Shown: one piece after another, positions 13,088 to 22,890 of the stretch
Position numbering within the stretch: the stretch's first letter is position 1
Layout of the letters: the number at the start of each line of letters is the position of its first letter
Assembly: GCA_964023275.1 (NCBI GenBank)
Contig: OZ029913.1
Span: 54,278,976 to 54,342,975 of the forward strand
DNA length: 64,000 nt
DNA from: Norana najaformis
Lineage: Eukaryota > Annelida > Clitellata > Crassiclitellata > Hormogastridae
Direction: 5' to 3'
Translations under genes and position numbers: made by a program
The notes under the pieces: generated by a model
Database searches by the model: none
Seen by the model: only the letters and a program-made list of their open reading frames with translations
What the model was told of the DNA's origin: nothing

Positions 13088-13335
13088 TCACCTGAAATGT
13101 AAATGTAAATGTACACGCTTTATATAGCGACCGTATATACCACGGTTATGTATAGAGACCCTGCTCATTTTTCAAATAAAATTGATCGGGTAAGATCCTT
13201 CGCCACCGCTGCCCGTTGGAGTGGGCACCACACCATTTAAAGTTTTGTGTACGGACCGTGCTAGCCCGAGATTTAAATCTGAGAAATATAATTGAAGAGA
13301 GATAACTAATACCGCTGTGTGCGTAGTCTAATTCC
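13088..13335 (+). mobile_element. Repeat family C copy
   Basis: Begins with AAATGTAAATGTAAATGTAC and continues through TTATATAGCGACCGTAT, GCTCATTTTTCAA, GATCGGGTAAGATCCTTC and CACCGCTGCCCGTT. The same order is seen at 22.46 and 61.96 kb, and in reverse at 37.3 kb. Read in the opposite sense it ends in TATATAAAGCG plus ATTTAC repeats, a tail style shared with family A and the LINEs, so a LINE-mobilised short element is likely. Confidence 0.7.
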
Positions 13336-14579
13336 ATGGTCGTTTAAAGTGTTTGTGGAAGTTTACTCTAAACCATAGACTGCCAATAGTCAACAGGAGC
13401 AAGTAATCACAGATATTTTATTCAGCCAATTGCGGTGTCGTCTGTTTAGTTCTTGTGTCAATTCGTGACCGATTTATGTCGTCTGAAATAAATATTTACA
13501 AGGTGAGGTAGAATTATATCGGTAGCATGGTAAATACTAGCAGGTGTTTGAGGGTCCGAAGCAAATTCCGGTGTTTTATTGCAGCGTTGCTATCGCTCGG
13601 ACTTGACCGGTTCTTATTCTTCTGATAACGACTCTGAATAGGTCTCTCTATCTCATTTTAGTGTCAAGTATCAAAGGCCCGCATCTCAAATTACACATTG
13701 TATGAAGTCTCGCCTTCAGACCGAGGTATTTCAGTCACCTTTTGTCACATGAGATGGACTTGAGCTCAAGTTACCAATCAACGCAATTTTGAACCCTTGG
13801 AGTTGTAAAACGAAACCTGTATCGCACGTTGTACGTTAGGTCTGCGTTGTTTAAAGTGGCGAAAGAATCGGCTTCTTCACTAGCCTACAGGAAGCAAACC
13901 TTTAAAGAACATTTCTATATTTGCCCTGTTCTCACTTCGTAGGCGCATGCTCGTGTGTTGACATTTCTAGTTCAAACACAATATTTACCACAGTTTTTGC
14001 TCTCAAACGTTTCGAAAACAGAAGTGCTGTGCAAGTAAGTTTTTGTATTTTTTCCTCAGTCCCAGAATAACAAAGGTGCTTAGGTCTTGTAATACGGCTT
14101 ATACTTCGCCATTTAGAAGTTTTTATATGTATAGGGCGTTAGGCCAATACGGATAATTTAACATGTGTTATGTTAGTCTATATAAATGTACAGTATATGC
14201 GTTTGCTTAGTTTAGCGGATTTTGTGCATGTATTTGCTATTAAACTAAGTGTAACAATTTGTTTGGTTTTATAACTCGCAGAACTCAAACAGGTTACGTA
14301 GGAAATGTGATGTGATACTGAGGTACATGGCGTTTTTGATAATCTCAAAGACATGCCTGTTACATACATATTTCTTGTGCAAGTAATATATATTTTGATC
14401 AAAATTATGTAATGCAATATGATACGGTACGATGAATAATATACTACACTTTACTACAACATCCTATGCTATTATTATGCCTTTTAAGTAGGCCTACCTG
14501 CTTAAACTTGTATATATGCCACTAACGAAAGGGCTTAAAACGTTTCTATTTAAATTATCGTATGACTGTAGTTAATTTT
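13336..14579. other. No gene seen
   Basis: AT-rich DNA with no supported exon; short open frames lack motifs and splice context. Confidence 0.4.
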
Positions 14580-14705
14580 CTATTGTCGCTTGAACTTATG
14601 TACAGCGCCCTTTTCTTCGGCCTCGGCCGTGTTACGGCGCTATAGAAATTGTCTTAATAATAATAATAATTATTATTATTATTGTTATTATTATTATTAT
14701 AACGG
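14580..14705 (+). mobile_element. LINE 3' tail with AAT/ATT tract
   Basis: A short 3' remnant ending in GGCGCTATAGAAATTGTCTT followed by (AAT)n and then (ATT)n. It matches the tail of the LINE at 32.3-33.08 kb (GGCGCTATAGAAGTTCTCAT). No protein-coding part is attached. Confidence 0.6.
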
Positions 14706-16005
14706 TTGTTCGCACAAATTGTAAAACACGGCTAGCCGCCACAGACGGCTTTGTTATGAGTGATTCGGAGCAATTGGTAGTTGCACTCTTAGAAGGCGTG
14801 TCTGGTTTCCATCCATTAAAGGTTGTGGAGTTTTTCTGAGAGGGAATATCAGAGATAAATGGGTTTGGGCCTTACGAGTGAGGGGCCGGATGAGATAGTG
14901 CTTCCACCAGGGAGAGAGAAGACGTATAGCCAACATCTGGATAATATTAGCTAGGATTTTAGAAGCGCCCTCTGGGAAGAGCGGTCCGCTTGTCCAGCTT
15001 AATGAAGAGATGAATGAAGTGCCATAACAGGTGGCACAGCAAGGTACTCCGCGAATGAACCATACTCTTCCAGCGAAGCGAGGTCCGCTAATTAAGGCAG
15101 GTCCGGCCAGGGAAAGCACAACGAGCGACCTGAAGACACGAGGAACCAACATCAAACCAATTTGGGGATCAACGGTGTAAATCCAAAGATAGGGGCCAAT
15201 CAGAAACCAGCACGTAACTCTCAGCAGCAACATCCGTCCAGAGCAGAATCTAGATAAGAGCCGCAGTCAGAAGTTAGACTCCGGACAGTACAGACAACAT
15301 AGTCGATGGAGCCGGTTAGACAATCAGATATTAGGCTATAAGTTCGTCATGGCTAACCTTCTCGTTCTGTGTAATGTAACTCAATCATTCTAGTAAGCAT
15401 TCGGAAGGACATTCGTGTTCGAAAGACATTCATACTCAGAATGAAAATGAACACGGTAGAAACAATTCTATCGGATAGATAGTCATAGACTTTCCGATAA
15501 CATTGTTCCAAAACTATAATTTGAAGTATTTGGACAACCCGAGTATTTGCCTAGTTTCTATTATTAAAATAGAATAAGTCATTTTGTAGTAAATTATTGT
15601 TATAAAACAGACATTTATAACGCGAGCAATTAACAACAGCCTCAAAGGCGCGTGCAACGATCTTAAAAAGTCCTACCGAGTAATATCGAGTAATATCATG
15701 GTTTATAGATCGATAGGAATGCACAGAAACCTAGGTAGACCTATTAAACATGTAAGTTTTAAGCTTCTTTTAAAAAACTTGTTATTGGAAGAATGTTATC
15801 TTTGATGCTGGTCGGTAAGGCATTCCACACTGTGAGGCAAGAGTAACAAAATCCACGAGAGCCATATGTACTGTAAATAAAAGCCGGTTGACAGAGGGAT
15901 CTTTAAGGGTGCTGTATCAATTGTATTTTTTTGCCCCGAGGTACTTATGATCTCCCAGGAAGTTAAAAAAAATTATCCGGATGAAAAATTGCATTCTGAG
16001 ATGGC

Positions 16006-16010
<5 letters not shown>
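14706..16010. other. No gene seen
   Basis: The open minus frame at 14754-15233 (159 codons) has no recognisable domain and runs across an A/G-rich patch; it is not called. The rest is AT-rich. Confidence 0.4.
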
Positions 16011-16067
<57 letters not shown>

Positions 16068-16083
16068 TCTATCATCATCATCA

Positions 16084-16162
<79 letters not shown>
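16011..16162. repeat. (ATT)n microsatellite, about 150 bp
   Basis: A nearly uninterrupted ATT tract broken once by a short (ATC)n block at about 16.07-16.09 kb. The apparent poly-Ile, poly-Tyr and poly-Asn frames over it are artefacts of the repeat. Confidence 0.97.
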
Positions 16163-16164
<2 letters not shown>

Positions 16165-17029
16165 GTTGCTGTTTGTTAGTTGGCCTCGGATAAGTTTTCA
16201 TCTGTTATAACAGGCTTAAATAAACTCACAGTCTGCCAGAGATGTAGTCTTGGTCTCAGCCACATGTCATTATCTAATCACTATCAGTATATTTACATAA
16301 CTACATTAACTGATATCGTAGTAAACAGAAGCAGGTCTAAAGGGACTGTGTTTCCCACGCCCATTCTCGGCCGTGTCTTTATCTTCTGATAGCAACAGTG
16401 TTTGCATATAGAGTCTATGTATGATCAGTATATCATTTTAAATAATAACGGCAGCGCAATTTTTTTCTCAAGTTGTAACTATACATTTGCTGGAAGTCTC
16501 TTCTCCGGAGACCATTTACTGTATAGTCGCAAGTGTTGTTAATGTAGCTTGTCAACACCTGCAGACTAAAAAGGTCGTATTTTGGGGACGGTTGTTACGT
16601 GAGTTGAACTGATGCTGAAGTTACATATAATTTAAGTCTATATACTCTACCTTGCATCGGATGTTAGTACATGTCTGAATTTCTTTATGTTGCGAGAAAA
16701 GTCGCTTCTGCTACTGACTTGTGCCGTATGCTAAGCAAACCTTGAAACACCATTACCATGTGTGAACATTCTAAGTTCGGACGCACTAGAGTAATTAGGC
16801 GTAGGCCTACATTGCTACAGAGTGACACTATTCTACAGTAACAGCGCTAGAACATTTTACTGTCATTAAACGTCGCTCCAGACATTTTGACAAGATTTTT
16901 TGTCGCTCAAGTAATGTAGTATCTACCTTTTAATTTACAAGGCTGCATTTCATTTAACTAAGTACTGCTTTATATCAGCGACCTATCACTGCTCACCCCT
17001 TAATATTAAATGCATCACTGGGACTCTTG
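16163..17029. other. No gene seen
   Basis: Unique-looking AT-rich sequence with no supported exon or repeat. Confidence 0.4.
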
Positions 17030-17230
17030 TTGTGTCTCGCACCAAGATAGTATTGGGTTCTCGGGCTTTCTCGTTAGCTGATTCCAAAATTTTGAACTTG
17101 CTGAGCTTAAGACTCATCTGTTTTAAATTGTTTACCCATCGTAGACTAACTGCTGGTTTCTCTCATCTATCGGAGTTCGACCAGGCTTCTCTAATATATT
17201 ATAATTTTTTATTACGATTTCGCTTAAAGT
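17030..17230 (+). mobile_element. CR1/L2-like LINE, short C-terminal fragment
   Basis: The frame reads SRTKIVLGSRAFSLADSKI, which corresponds to the RTRxxLGxRAFSVAGPxLWN signature at the C-terminus of CR1/L2 reverse transcriptases. It is followed by a tail resembling the one near 52.45 kb (TTTACCCATCGTAG). A short, inactive relic. Confidence 0.6.
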
Positions 17231-17682
17231 GATTATCGAAAATGCCTTGCGCAATATGATAATGACTTTGGATTGGAGATTGGAGACTGTTTTGTTATTC
17301 GCTTATTTCTGCAGCTGGACCTGCCGCCTTGACACAACTTAGCCTACGTTGAGGCTATTACTGGAATATTCATAATAAGCTTATTATTATGTATAGGCTA
17401 ATAAGTAACCTCAGTATAGGTACTTTATACTTAAATATACACGTATGTTGGTTGGAACGTAATCGTAATCCAGATCCGGAGGAGGGAACAAGTTTTTAGA
17501 GTACAATGGTTAATTACCCAGTGAAAGCTCCTATCACTGCACTTCATGACCGGCACTTGTATGTGAGGGTATAATTTAGGACACTAAAGGTAGTATTCCC
17601 TAAGGTAATCTGGAATTGAATGCGAGTCTGTCCTACCTTGAACTTGGACATCATCCGATTGGTCGGTCTATTACTGCTACTT

Positions 17683-17819
17683 AGGGTTCAACTTACGTAC
17701 TGAGTCGTTACCTACTAGGGTTCAACTTACGTACTGAGTCATTACCTACTAGGGTTCACCCTTACGTACTGAGTCATTACCTACTAGGGTTCAACTTACG
17801 TACTGAGTCATTACCTACT
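17683..17819 (+). repeat. 34-bp x 4 minisatellite
   Basis: Four head-to-tail units beginning AGGGTTCAACTTACGTACTG and ending AGTCATTACCTACT, with one or two substitutions between units. There are no spacers, so it is not a CRISPR-like array. Confidence 0.95.
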
Positions 17820-18335
17820 AAGTACAAGGTTTTATATTTCGGGAATTTAAGAGTATAATCTGCGCCGGTCGTCTGTGCCCTGATATTGCTGTGTCATTGA
17901 AAGTTTGTACGTGTTAGTATAAAATAGCGCTCTGTGACAGGCTTAATATTTTGAGCTTTGGCGTAGAGTGCCAGGTCATCAGAGAACGACCGTTTGCTGA
18001 TTTGCATCTTCAACGGAAGAACCTCCCTTCGCCGTACCTCTCTTTGGCAGCTGGTGCATCCTGGCGTCTCTACAGATAACGTAGAACGTATGGTGTGTTC
18101 TCTCAGTGCACAAGTGGTACACGAACACAGTAGAATAAATATGTATATAAAATCAAAGACTATGTATGCCTACTCGTTTTATATGCTTATTGTAACCATC
18201 CCTCTTTGCAAATGTAGAGTCCTGTTTTGAAATGGAGTGTGACATGACTAAGTGCTTACACGTAGGTGCCTATAGTACGGAGTAAATGAATTCACCGTAA
18301 ACAATTCTTGCATGTCCAGTGTAGCTGTGCGAAGA

Positions 18336-18488
18336 TTTTTAACAGTATCGAGCATCTGGCAATTTATCAAAACTTCACGAGAAGATAAGAATTAGTTCTA
18401 TATCGCAAACGTTTTTTAACGGTGTCAAGCATTTGGCAGTTTATCAAGACTTCACGAGACGATATGAATTAGTTCTATATTCCAACTT
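18336..18488 (+). repeat. 77-bp tandem duplication upstream of the 1,007-aa gene
   Basis: Two copies with a 77-base period share TTTTTAAC.GT.TC.AGCAT, TTTATCAA.ACTTCACGAGA and GAATTAGTTCTATAT. It lies 170 bases upstream of the splice acceptor of the large open exon, so it is in an intron or upstream region of that gene. Confidence 0.85.
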
Positions 18489-18659
18489 TTTAAAAATGGT
18501 TTTCTAACAAGTGATAGTGCGTTGGTGCGTATAAATTGCGTGCACGTTAAATATATCATTCATCTAGTTTTCGTCTGTGCTGGACTCAACATTAGCTGGT
18601 CAATTGTCGCTTGTTTTAAAATTACTTACAACTGGTTAACTTGCTGTTCCTTGCAGAAC

Positions 18660-21600
18660 ATGAAGCTGGAAACACCGTTCAGCATCGTTCCCGTTCCGGA
18701 TTCTTTCTCATGGACGACAATTGATTCGGTTCAGGTTCCATGTTTCACGCGCAAGGAAAGGAATTACATTCCTGCTCGACTGGTGGAGCAGAGACTACTG
18801 AGCCAATATCCGCCCAACATCGACAATGTCAGTCCTCTAACCGCCTACCATGCCACAGAAATTGAAGTACTAACACTAAACAATATACTGACGAAGACTA
18901 ACGAAAGCAGCGTCACAGTCGATGTACAGTCTGAGGCGAAATATACGACAGAAGATGTTTTAGTGGGTTTAGAAGACTTCCTGTCGTTCTACGAGGAATT
19001 AAGAGGGCGTTTCTGGGATGATAAGAAGAAGGCTTGCGGTGGATGGCTCCAGGTCAATAACATTGTCGTCCCTTACGTTTACCGCAGTGAAACGAAACTT
19101 GTACCGATAGACATTGTTCGCTATGGCGGTCAACTTCTGACCGATTTGAATTGTGCCGAATACGAGCTGGAGGCGTTGACGGAGGAAGCAGACTACCTGA
19201 ATCGCAGTTTAGAAAACGGCGGCTTCAGCTACTCCATCCAACCGTCTGAGTCTAAGCTAATCGACCTGAATTTCGTGTGGTCACTGTCCAAGAAGAAACC
19301 GCGCATTCGAGAGCTCCCGGCGGACGACCCGATGGCCAACGCCACTTTCGACGACACTGCTGCAATGGAGACTCAGTCTTCCCGGGCAAATGCCGACCCA
19401 GAACTTGAGACTAACTGTCACGACGAGGTCACGCCGGTACTTATTGAGGTAAGTGACGACGAGGACGAGGTGGTAGGCGGAGTTCAAAGTAGCGTGCGGA
19501 TCGAAAACTCCGAACGTGCTGCTTTCCTAACAGCTGCTGGACAGACTCCAGCAGCCATTTTACTTCATCAGTTGTTGGAAGAGACCAGATGCAACTCGGA
19601 AGACAATTCTGCAGCTGATTTGACCAATGAAGCTGACTTGTACTGTCGCAATGTAGCTCGTGAACCGCCTCCCTATGATGGTAGTGCTTTAACAGAAACA
19701 AGTAACACACTTAGAGATTCAACTTGCTGTACTCCGGGTGATAGCGCCAGTCGCAATGTAGCTCGTGAACCGCCTCCCTATGATGGTAGTGCTTTAACAG
19801 AAACAAGTAACACACTTAGAGATTCAACTTGCTGTACTCCGGGTGATAGCGCCAATGTGGAAAATCCGGGGAATGTGGAAAAGAGGCAGCGAAAGAGAAC
19901 TGGAACCAAAATACCAGCTGGAAGTCTGAAAAAGAAGAGTAGACTGGCTGAAAACGTTGAGCTTGTAAGGACGAATAATAACTCACAGCCTTCCCTAATC
20001 ACAAATCAGAATCCTCCGCCTGCTCATTCTCAGGTCACTCAGGTCAGTCCTGACTCGAATGCGACAATGAGTCAGTTCAATTTAAGGCCGAGTCAGGCAA
20101 ATCAGTTTATAGGTAACGCTACCAATTTGTCAAACGGTTCGTACTTAGCGTCTGCTATCCGCAATACCCACCCGTATGGCAGTTTCCCTGTTGACTATAG
20201 TGCGGCTCATCCGCGAGGCAGTGGCTCGATGCTTAGTCCGAGTAACAGATCCTTTCCTGCAACAGGCTTGGTGCCGACGTCACGTAATATTCACGGTTCT
20301 TCGCTACCTTATGGCACTGTTCAGTACAATCACAGCGTAATGGACTCGGCTCCACCAAACGAATATGTTCCGCCTCCCTGTAGTGACGGTGTCTCTGCCC
20401 AGCGGAACGTTATGAGCGACATGGTCTCTGCGCCGCGTTACGGTGGCACTGCTACTTACGGCCGCAGTGGATTCGTGTCTGCCCAGCACATCGGAACTGT
20501 TCCTTCCCACGGCAGCGGAATGTTTCTTCCTCAGTCCAACAACATGTATCCTACCGACAATTACGGAAGCGTTCCTTTCTATCGCGGCAACATGGTCCTT
20601 ACTCATAGCAACGACACGACTTCTGCCTACAGTAACAAAACTGTTCCTTCGTATAACGGCGACATAGATCCTTCTCATCGAAACAGCACGACTTCAGACG
20701 TTAGTAACGCAGGTGCTCCTTCCAATCGAAACGCTATAGTTTCTGTCCCCTCTGAACCAATGACGTCTCCTCGGTCCAATGGTACATTTTCTCCTCAACA
20801 AAAGCAATGGCTTAGTAGTTTCAGTGGCAACAGTCCTGGATACCTAACCAGAAAGGAGAGCAATTCACCAGTTAAAGCAGTCCCACCTTATTCTAGGCAC
20901 TTGCGTTTGGATGGAATGGTCAACAGGCAAACATATCTGAACTTCAAAAATCACTCGATTCAGCAACAGTCTGTGGTCCCGGCATTAGCTTCCGGTTCAC
21001 TGAACAATCGCAACCAGTCGGTGAATAGTCGAATAAACGGCGATACTTCGAAGTATCCATATTTACCGTCGTCGCATTTCCCGACTGAAAATCCTCTCAC
21101 GAGATCGATGGAGCCGCAATCCGGCAATCCTCTGATCAGCCAAGAGCAGCTACGTCAAAACTCGCAATACTCCTATCTAAACAGTATGCTAGTCACCAAG
21201 ACGAACGCGATTCTAGAAAGATACTGCACTAGTTCAACGCCTCACACGTACCCGTCAACGGTGCAGACTTATAGTCACGCCTGGATGAGCAACAATCGAA
21301 TTCCCGCGCAGTCTTCGAAACTTAACGGTCAGAAGTTCGATTATTCCCTGACGAAGCCGTGGATGTTAGTGAGGGAAATGGCGAATTCCGATTGCATAAT
21401 AACGGCTAAGTTGTTCGGGAAAAGATTCTTTTGTCTGCTTAAGAACAATGTGATGTATGTTCCTCTGGAGTTGCTGCATAGAACCTTCCTTATAGACTGT
21501 CCCTTGGAATCGTGGCTGTACATGTTGGACGTCAACTGCGGTGCCAAGACTATCACTCTGAACGAGGAAGAGGAGATCGTTTTTAACGAGTGCTACAAGC

Positions 21601-21683
21601 TTTCCTGCGATCGTCTGCGCTGCAACCGAGCCATTGCTGTCGACGAATTCTACAAGCACTTGTCAAACTGCGGAAATATGTAG
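18660..21683 (+). CDS. Unrecognised 1,007-residue disordered, probably nuclear protein
   Basis: One open exon of 1,008 codons. I start at the ATG at 18660 because it follows directly on a strong acceptor (pyrimidine tract, TTGCAG at 18651-18656); the frame is open upstream but only through a likely intron. Visible parts: residues 20-78, 128-182 and about 912-1000 share a pattern of a short beta-like stretch, (Y/V)-P-x-x-(L/I)-(V/L), then a helix with paired acidic residues, which weakly recalls the Ski/Sno/Dachshund fold. Residues about 259-270 carry a hydrophobic-acidic SUMO-interaction-like motif (VLIEVSDDEDE). Residues about 329-398 are an exact 35-residue duplication, each copy with PPPY. 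A basic bipartite NLS-like region (KRQRKR, KKKSR) follows. The middle is Ser/Asn/Tyr-rich and disordered. An upstream 5' exon is expected but not identified. Function is not known; a nuclear regulatory role is inference. Confidence 0.85.
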   Translation: MKLETPFSIVPVPDSFSWTTIDSVQVPCFTRKERNYIPARLVEQRLLSQYPPNIDNVSPLTAYHATEIEVLTLNNILTKTNESSVTVDVQSEAKYTTEDVLVGLEDFLSFYEELRGRFWDDKKKACGGWLQVNNIVVPYVYRSETKLVPIDIVRYGGQLLTDLNCAEYELEALTEEADYLNRSLENGGFSYSIQPSESKLIDLNFVWSLSKKKPRIRELPADDPMANATFDDTAAMETQSSRANADPELETNCHDEVTPVLIEVSDDEDEVVGGVQSSVRIENSERAAFLTAAGQTPAAILLHQLLEETRCNSEDNSAADLTNEADLYCRNVAREPPPYDGSALTETSNTLRDSTCCTPGDSASRNVAREPPPYDGSALTETSNTLRDSTCCTPGDSANVENPGNVEKRQRKRTGTKIPAGSLKKKSRLAENVELVRTNNNSQPSLITNQNPPPAHSQVTQVSPDSNATMSQFNLRPSQANQFIGNATNLSNGSYLASAIRNTHPYGSFPVDYSAAHPRGSGSMLSPSNRSFPATGLVPTSRNIHGSSLPYGTVQYNHSVMDSAPPNEYVPPPCSDGVSAQRNVMSDMVSAPRYGGTATYGRSGFVSAQHIGTVPSHGSGMFLPQSNNMYPTDNYGSVPFYRGNMVLTHSNDTTSAYSNKTVPSYNGDIDPSHRNSTTSDVSNAGAPSNRNAIVSVPSEPMTSPRSNGTFSPQQKQWLSSFSGNSPGYLTRKESNSPVKAVPPYSRHLRLDGMVNRQTYLNFKNHSIQQQSVVPALASGSLNNRNQSVNSRINGDTSKYPYLPSSHFPTENPLTRSMEPQSGNPLISQEQLRQNSQYSYLNSMLVTKTNAILERYCTSSTPHTYPSTVQTYSHAWMSNNRIPAQSSKLNGQKFDYSLTKPWMLVREMANSDCIITAKLFGKRFFCLLKNNVMYVPLELLHRTFLIDCPLESWLYMLDVNCGAKTITLNEEEEIVFNECYKLSCDRLRCNRAIAVDEFYKHLSNCGNM
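19646..19854 (+). repeat. Perfect 105-bp in-frame tandem duplication
   Basis: Two copies, period 105 bases, identical over 104 bases, inside the large open reading frame. Each encodes 35 residues with a PPPY motif. Perfect identity points to a very recent duplication or an assembly effect. Confidence 0.97.
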
Positions 21684-22010
21684 TCCCAGCTGAAACGAGG
21701 GATTAACGTCCAAACTGAAACTTTTTCCAACATCTTCGAACTCTGACTGACTCCTTACTGAAATTAAACATTCGAATAGTTTATCTTAACTCGTGAATCT
21801 GGTTACTTTGGCGACTGGAACCTTGGAGTTCTACAAACACTTGTAATATTTAGGTGAGAAACAGGAAATTGTAAATTGATTTTATGTTACAAGGGCAGTC
21901 GTACAAAGTGGGACCTTTGAACCTTCTGGGTCTGCCCTTAGTATTCCATAATTTTTTGTATATTGCGTTTGTGATGTTTTGCATTATTGCTTATTGTGTG
22001 TGTATTAGCC

Positions 22011-22016
22011 AATAAA
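22011..22016 (+). terminator. Poly(A) signal for the 1,007-aa gene
   Basis: AATAAA about 330 bases after the stop codon, after a non-coding, T-rich 3' region. Position and orientation suit this gene's mRNA end. Confidence 0.7.
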
Positions 22017-22456
22017 TTACGAAAGTTTGAAGGTATTTACCTGCAAAGAGTTAACAGAAGAGTTAAATTGTATTACTGATTATGATACAATAATATAAAA
22101 GTAATAACAATAATATTGTGGTAATAGTAATAGTAAATTTAGCATGACTTTAGCACACGTTGGCTGCATTTTGTGTTCTACGCCATAATCAGTAGCGTAA
22201 ATGATCCCGTAACAATGTTCTCCATTTTTCACCGTTAGACTCACTGGCGTGCTGCGTGGGACCGTGGAAGATTGCACTTCTGCTAGGCCTAAACTAAAAG
22301 CCTATAAAACCGCTTTGTTTATAAAAATAAAAGATCAAGAGCAGGTTAATTTTATATGGTTAGATTTTTCTCGTTTGCCTGAGAGGTCGACTATAAAGGA
22401 CGTCTGCCAAACATAATCTACTGAGGTCCCCTCCATCTCCCGTGTTCGCATTTATC
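22017..22456. other. No gene seen
   Basis: Immediate downstream flank of the large gene; contains an AT-rich patch at 22.08-22.14 kb. Nothing else supported. Confidence 0.4.
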
Positions 22457-22690
22457 ATTAAATGTAAATGTACACGTTTTTCTATAGCGACTGTATGGCG
22501 TCGATGCTGATCATTTTTCAGTGAGTTGATCGGGTGAGATCCTTCATCACCGCTGTCCGTGATTGGGTTCTACGCTGTATAAGGTCCCCGTGTACGAACC
22601 GTGCTTTTTTCCGATATTCAAATCTCTGAAATATCCACGATCGGTAAACGAACGGACATCTTCGCGCACAGAGTCGCCTTGTCGTAAGCT
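22457..22690 (+). mobile_element. Repeat family C copy
   Basis: Same landmark order as the 13.1-kb copy: TGTAAATGTACACG, TATAGCGACTGTATGGC, TGATCATTTTTCA, GATCGGGTGAGATCCTTCA, CACCGCTGTCCGT, then CCGTGTACGAACCGTGC. It directly abuts a family A copy. Confidence 0.7.
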
Positions 22691-22694
22691 TTAA

Positions 22695-22890
22695 CCAGTG
22701 TAATCGTAAGCTCGAGATTTCTACAGAGCCAAACGAAAGGTAAGTCGCGGGAACCAGGTTATTCACAGGCGCTCAGTCATAACAAAATCGATACGCAGGA
22801 AGGGTTCGATTCCAGGTCAAGATCCAAGAGTCATGCCGCAGGCATACGTAGTCAGACGACTACGGTGGATGATGTCTAGAACTGTGGAAG
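22695..22890 (+). mobile_element. Repeat family A copy
   Basis: Aligns with the copies at 1.8, 27.7 and 63.7 kb. Contains GGGTTCGATTCCAGG, a good match to a polymerase III B box, though no convincing A box at the right distance. Together with the adjoining family C copy it forms a composite block. Confidence 0.7.

Noticed and set aside
14754-15233. 159-codon minus-strand open frame
   Set aside because: No domain, no ATG-led splice context, and it crosses compositionally biased repeat-like DNA.
15917-16210. Poly-Ile and poly-Tyr open frames on both strands
   Set aside because: They are translations of the ATT microsatellite and have no unique sequence of note.
17683-17819. CRISPR-like array
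   Set aside because: Units are contiguous without spacers and the genome is eukaryotic; it is a minisatellite.
19281-21659. Several antisense frames under the large open exon
   Set aside because: Shadows of a GC-balanced coding exon; no independent signals.
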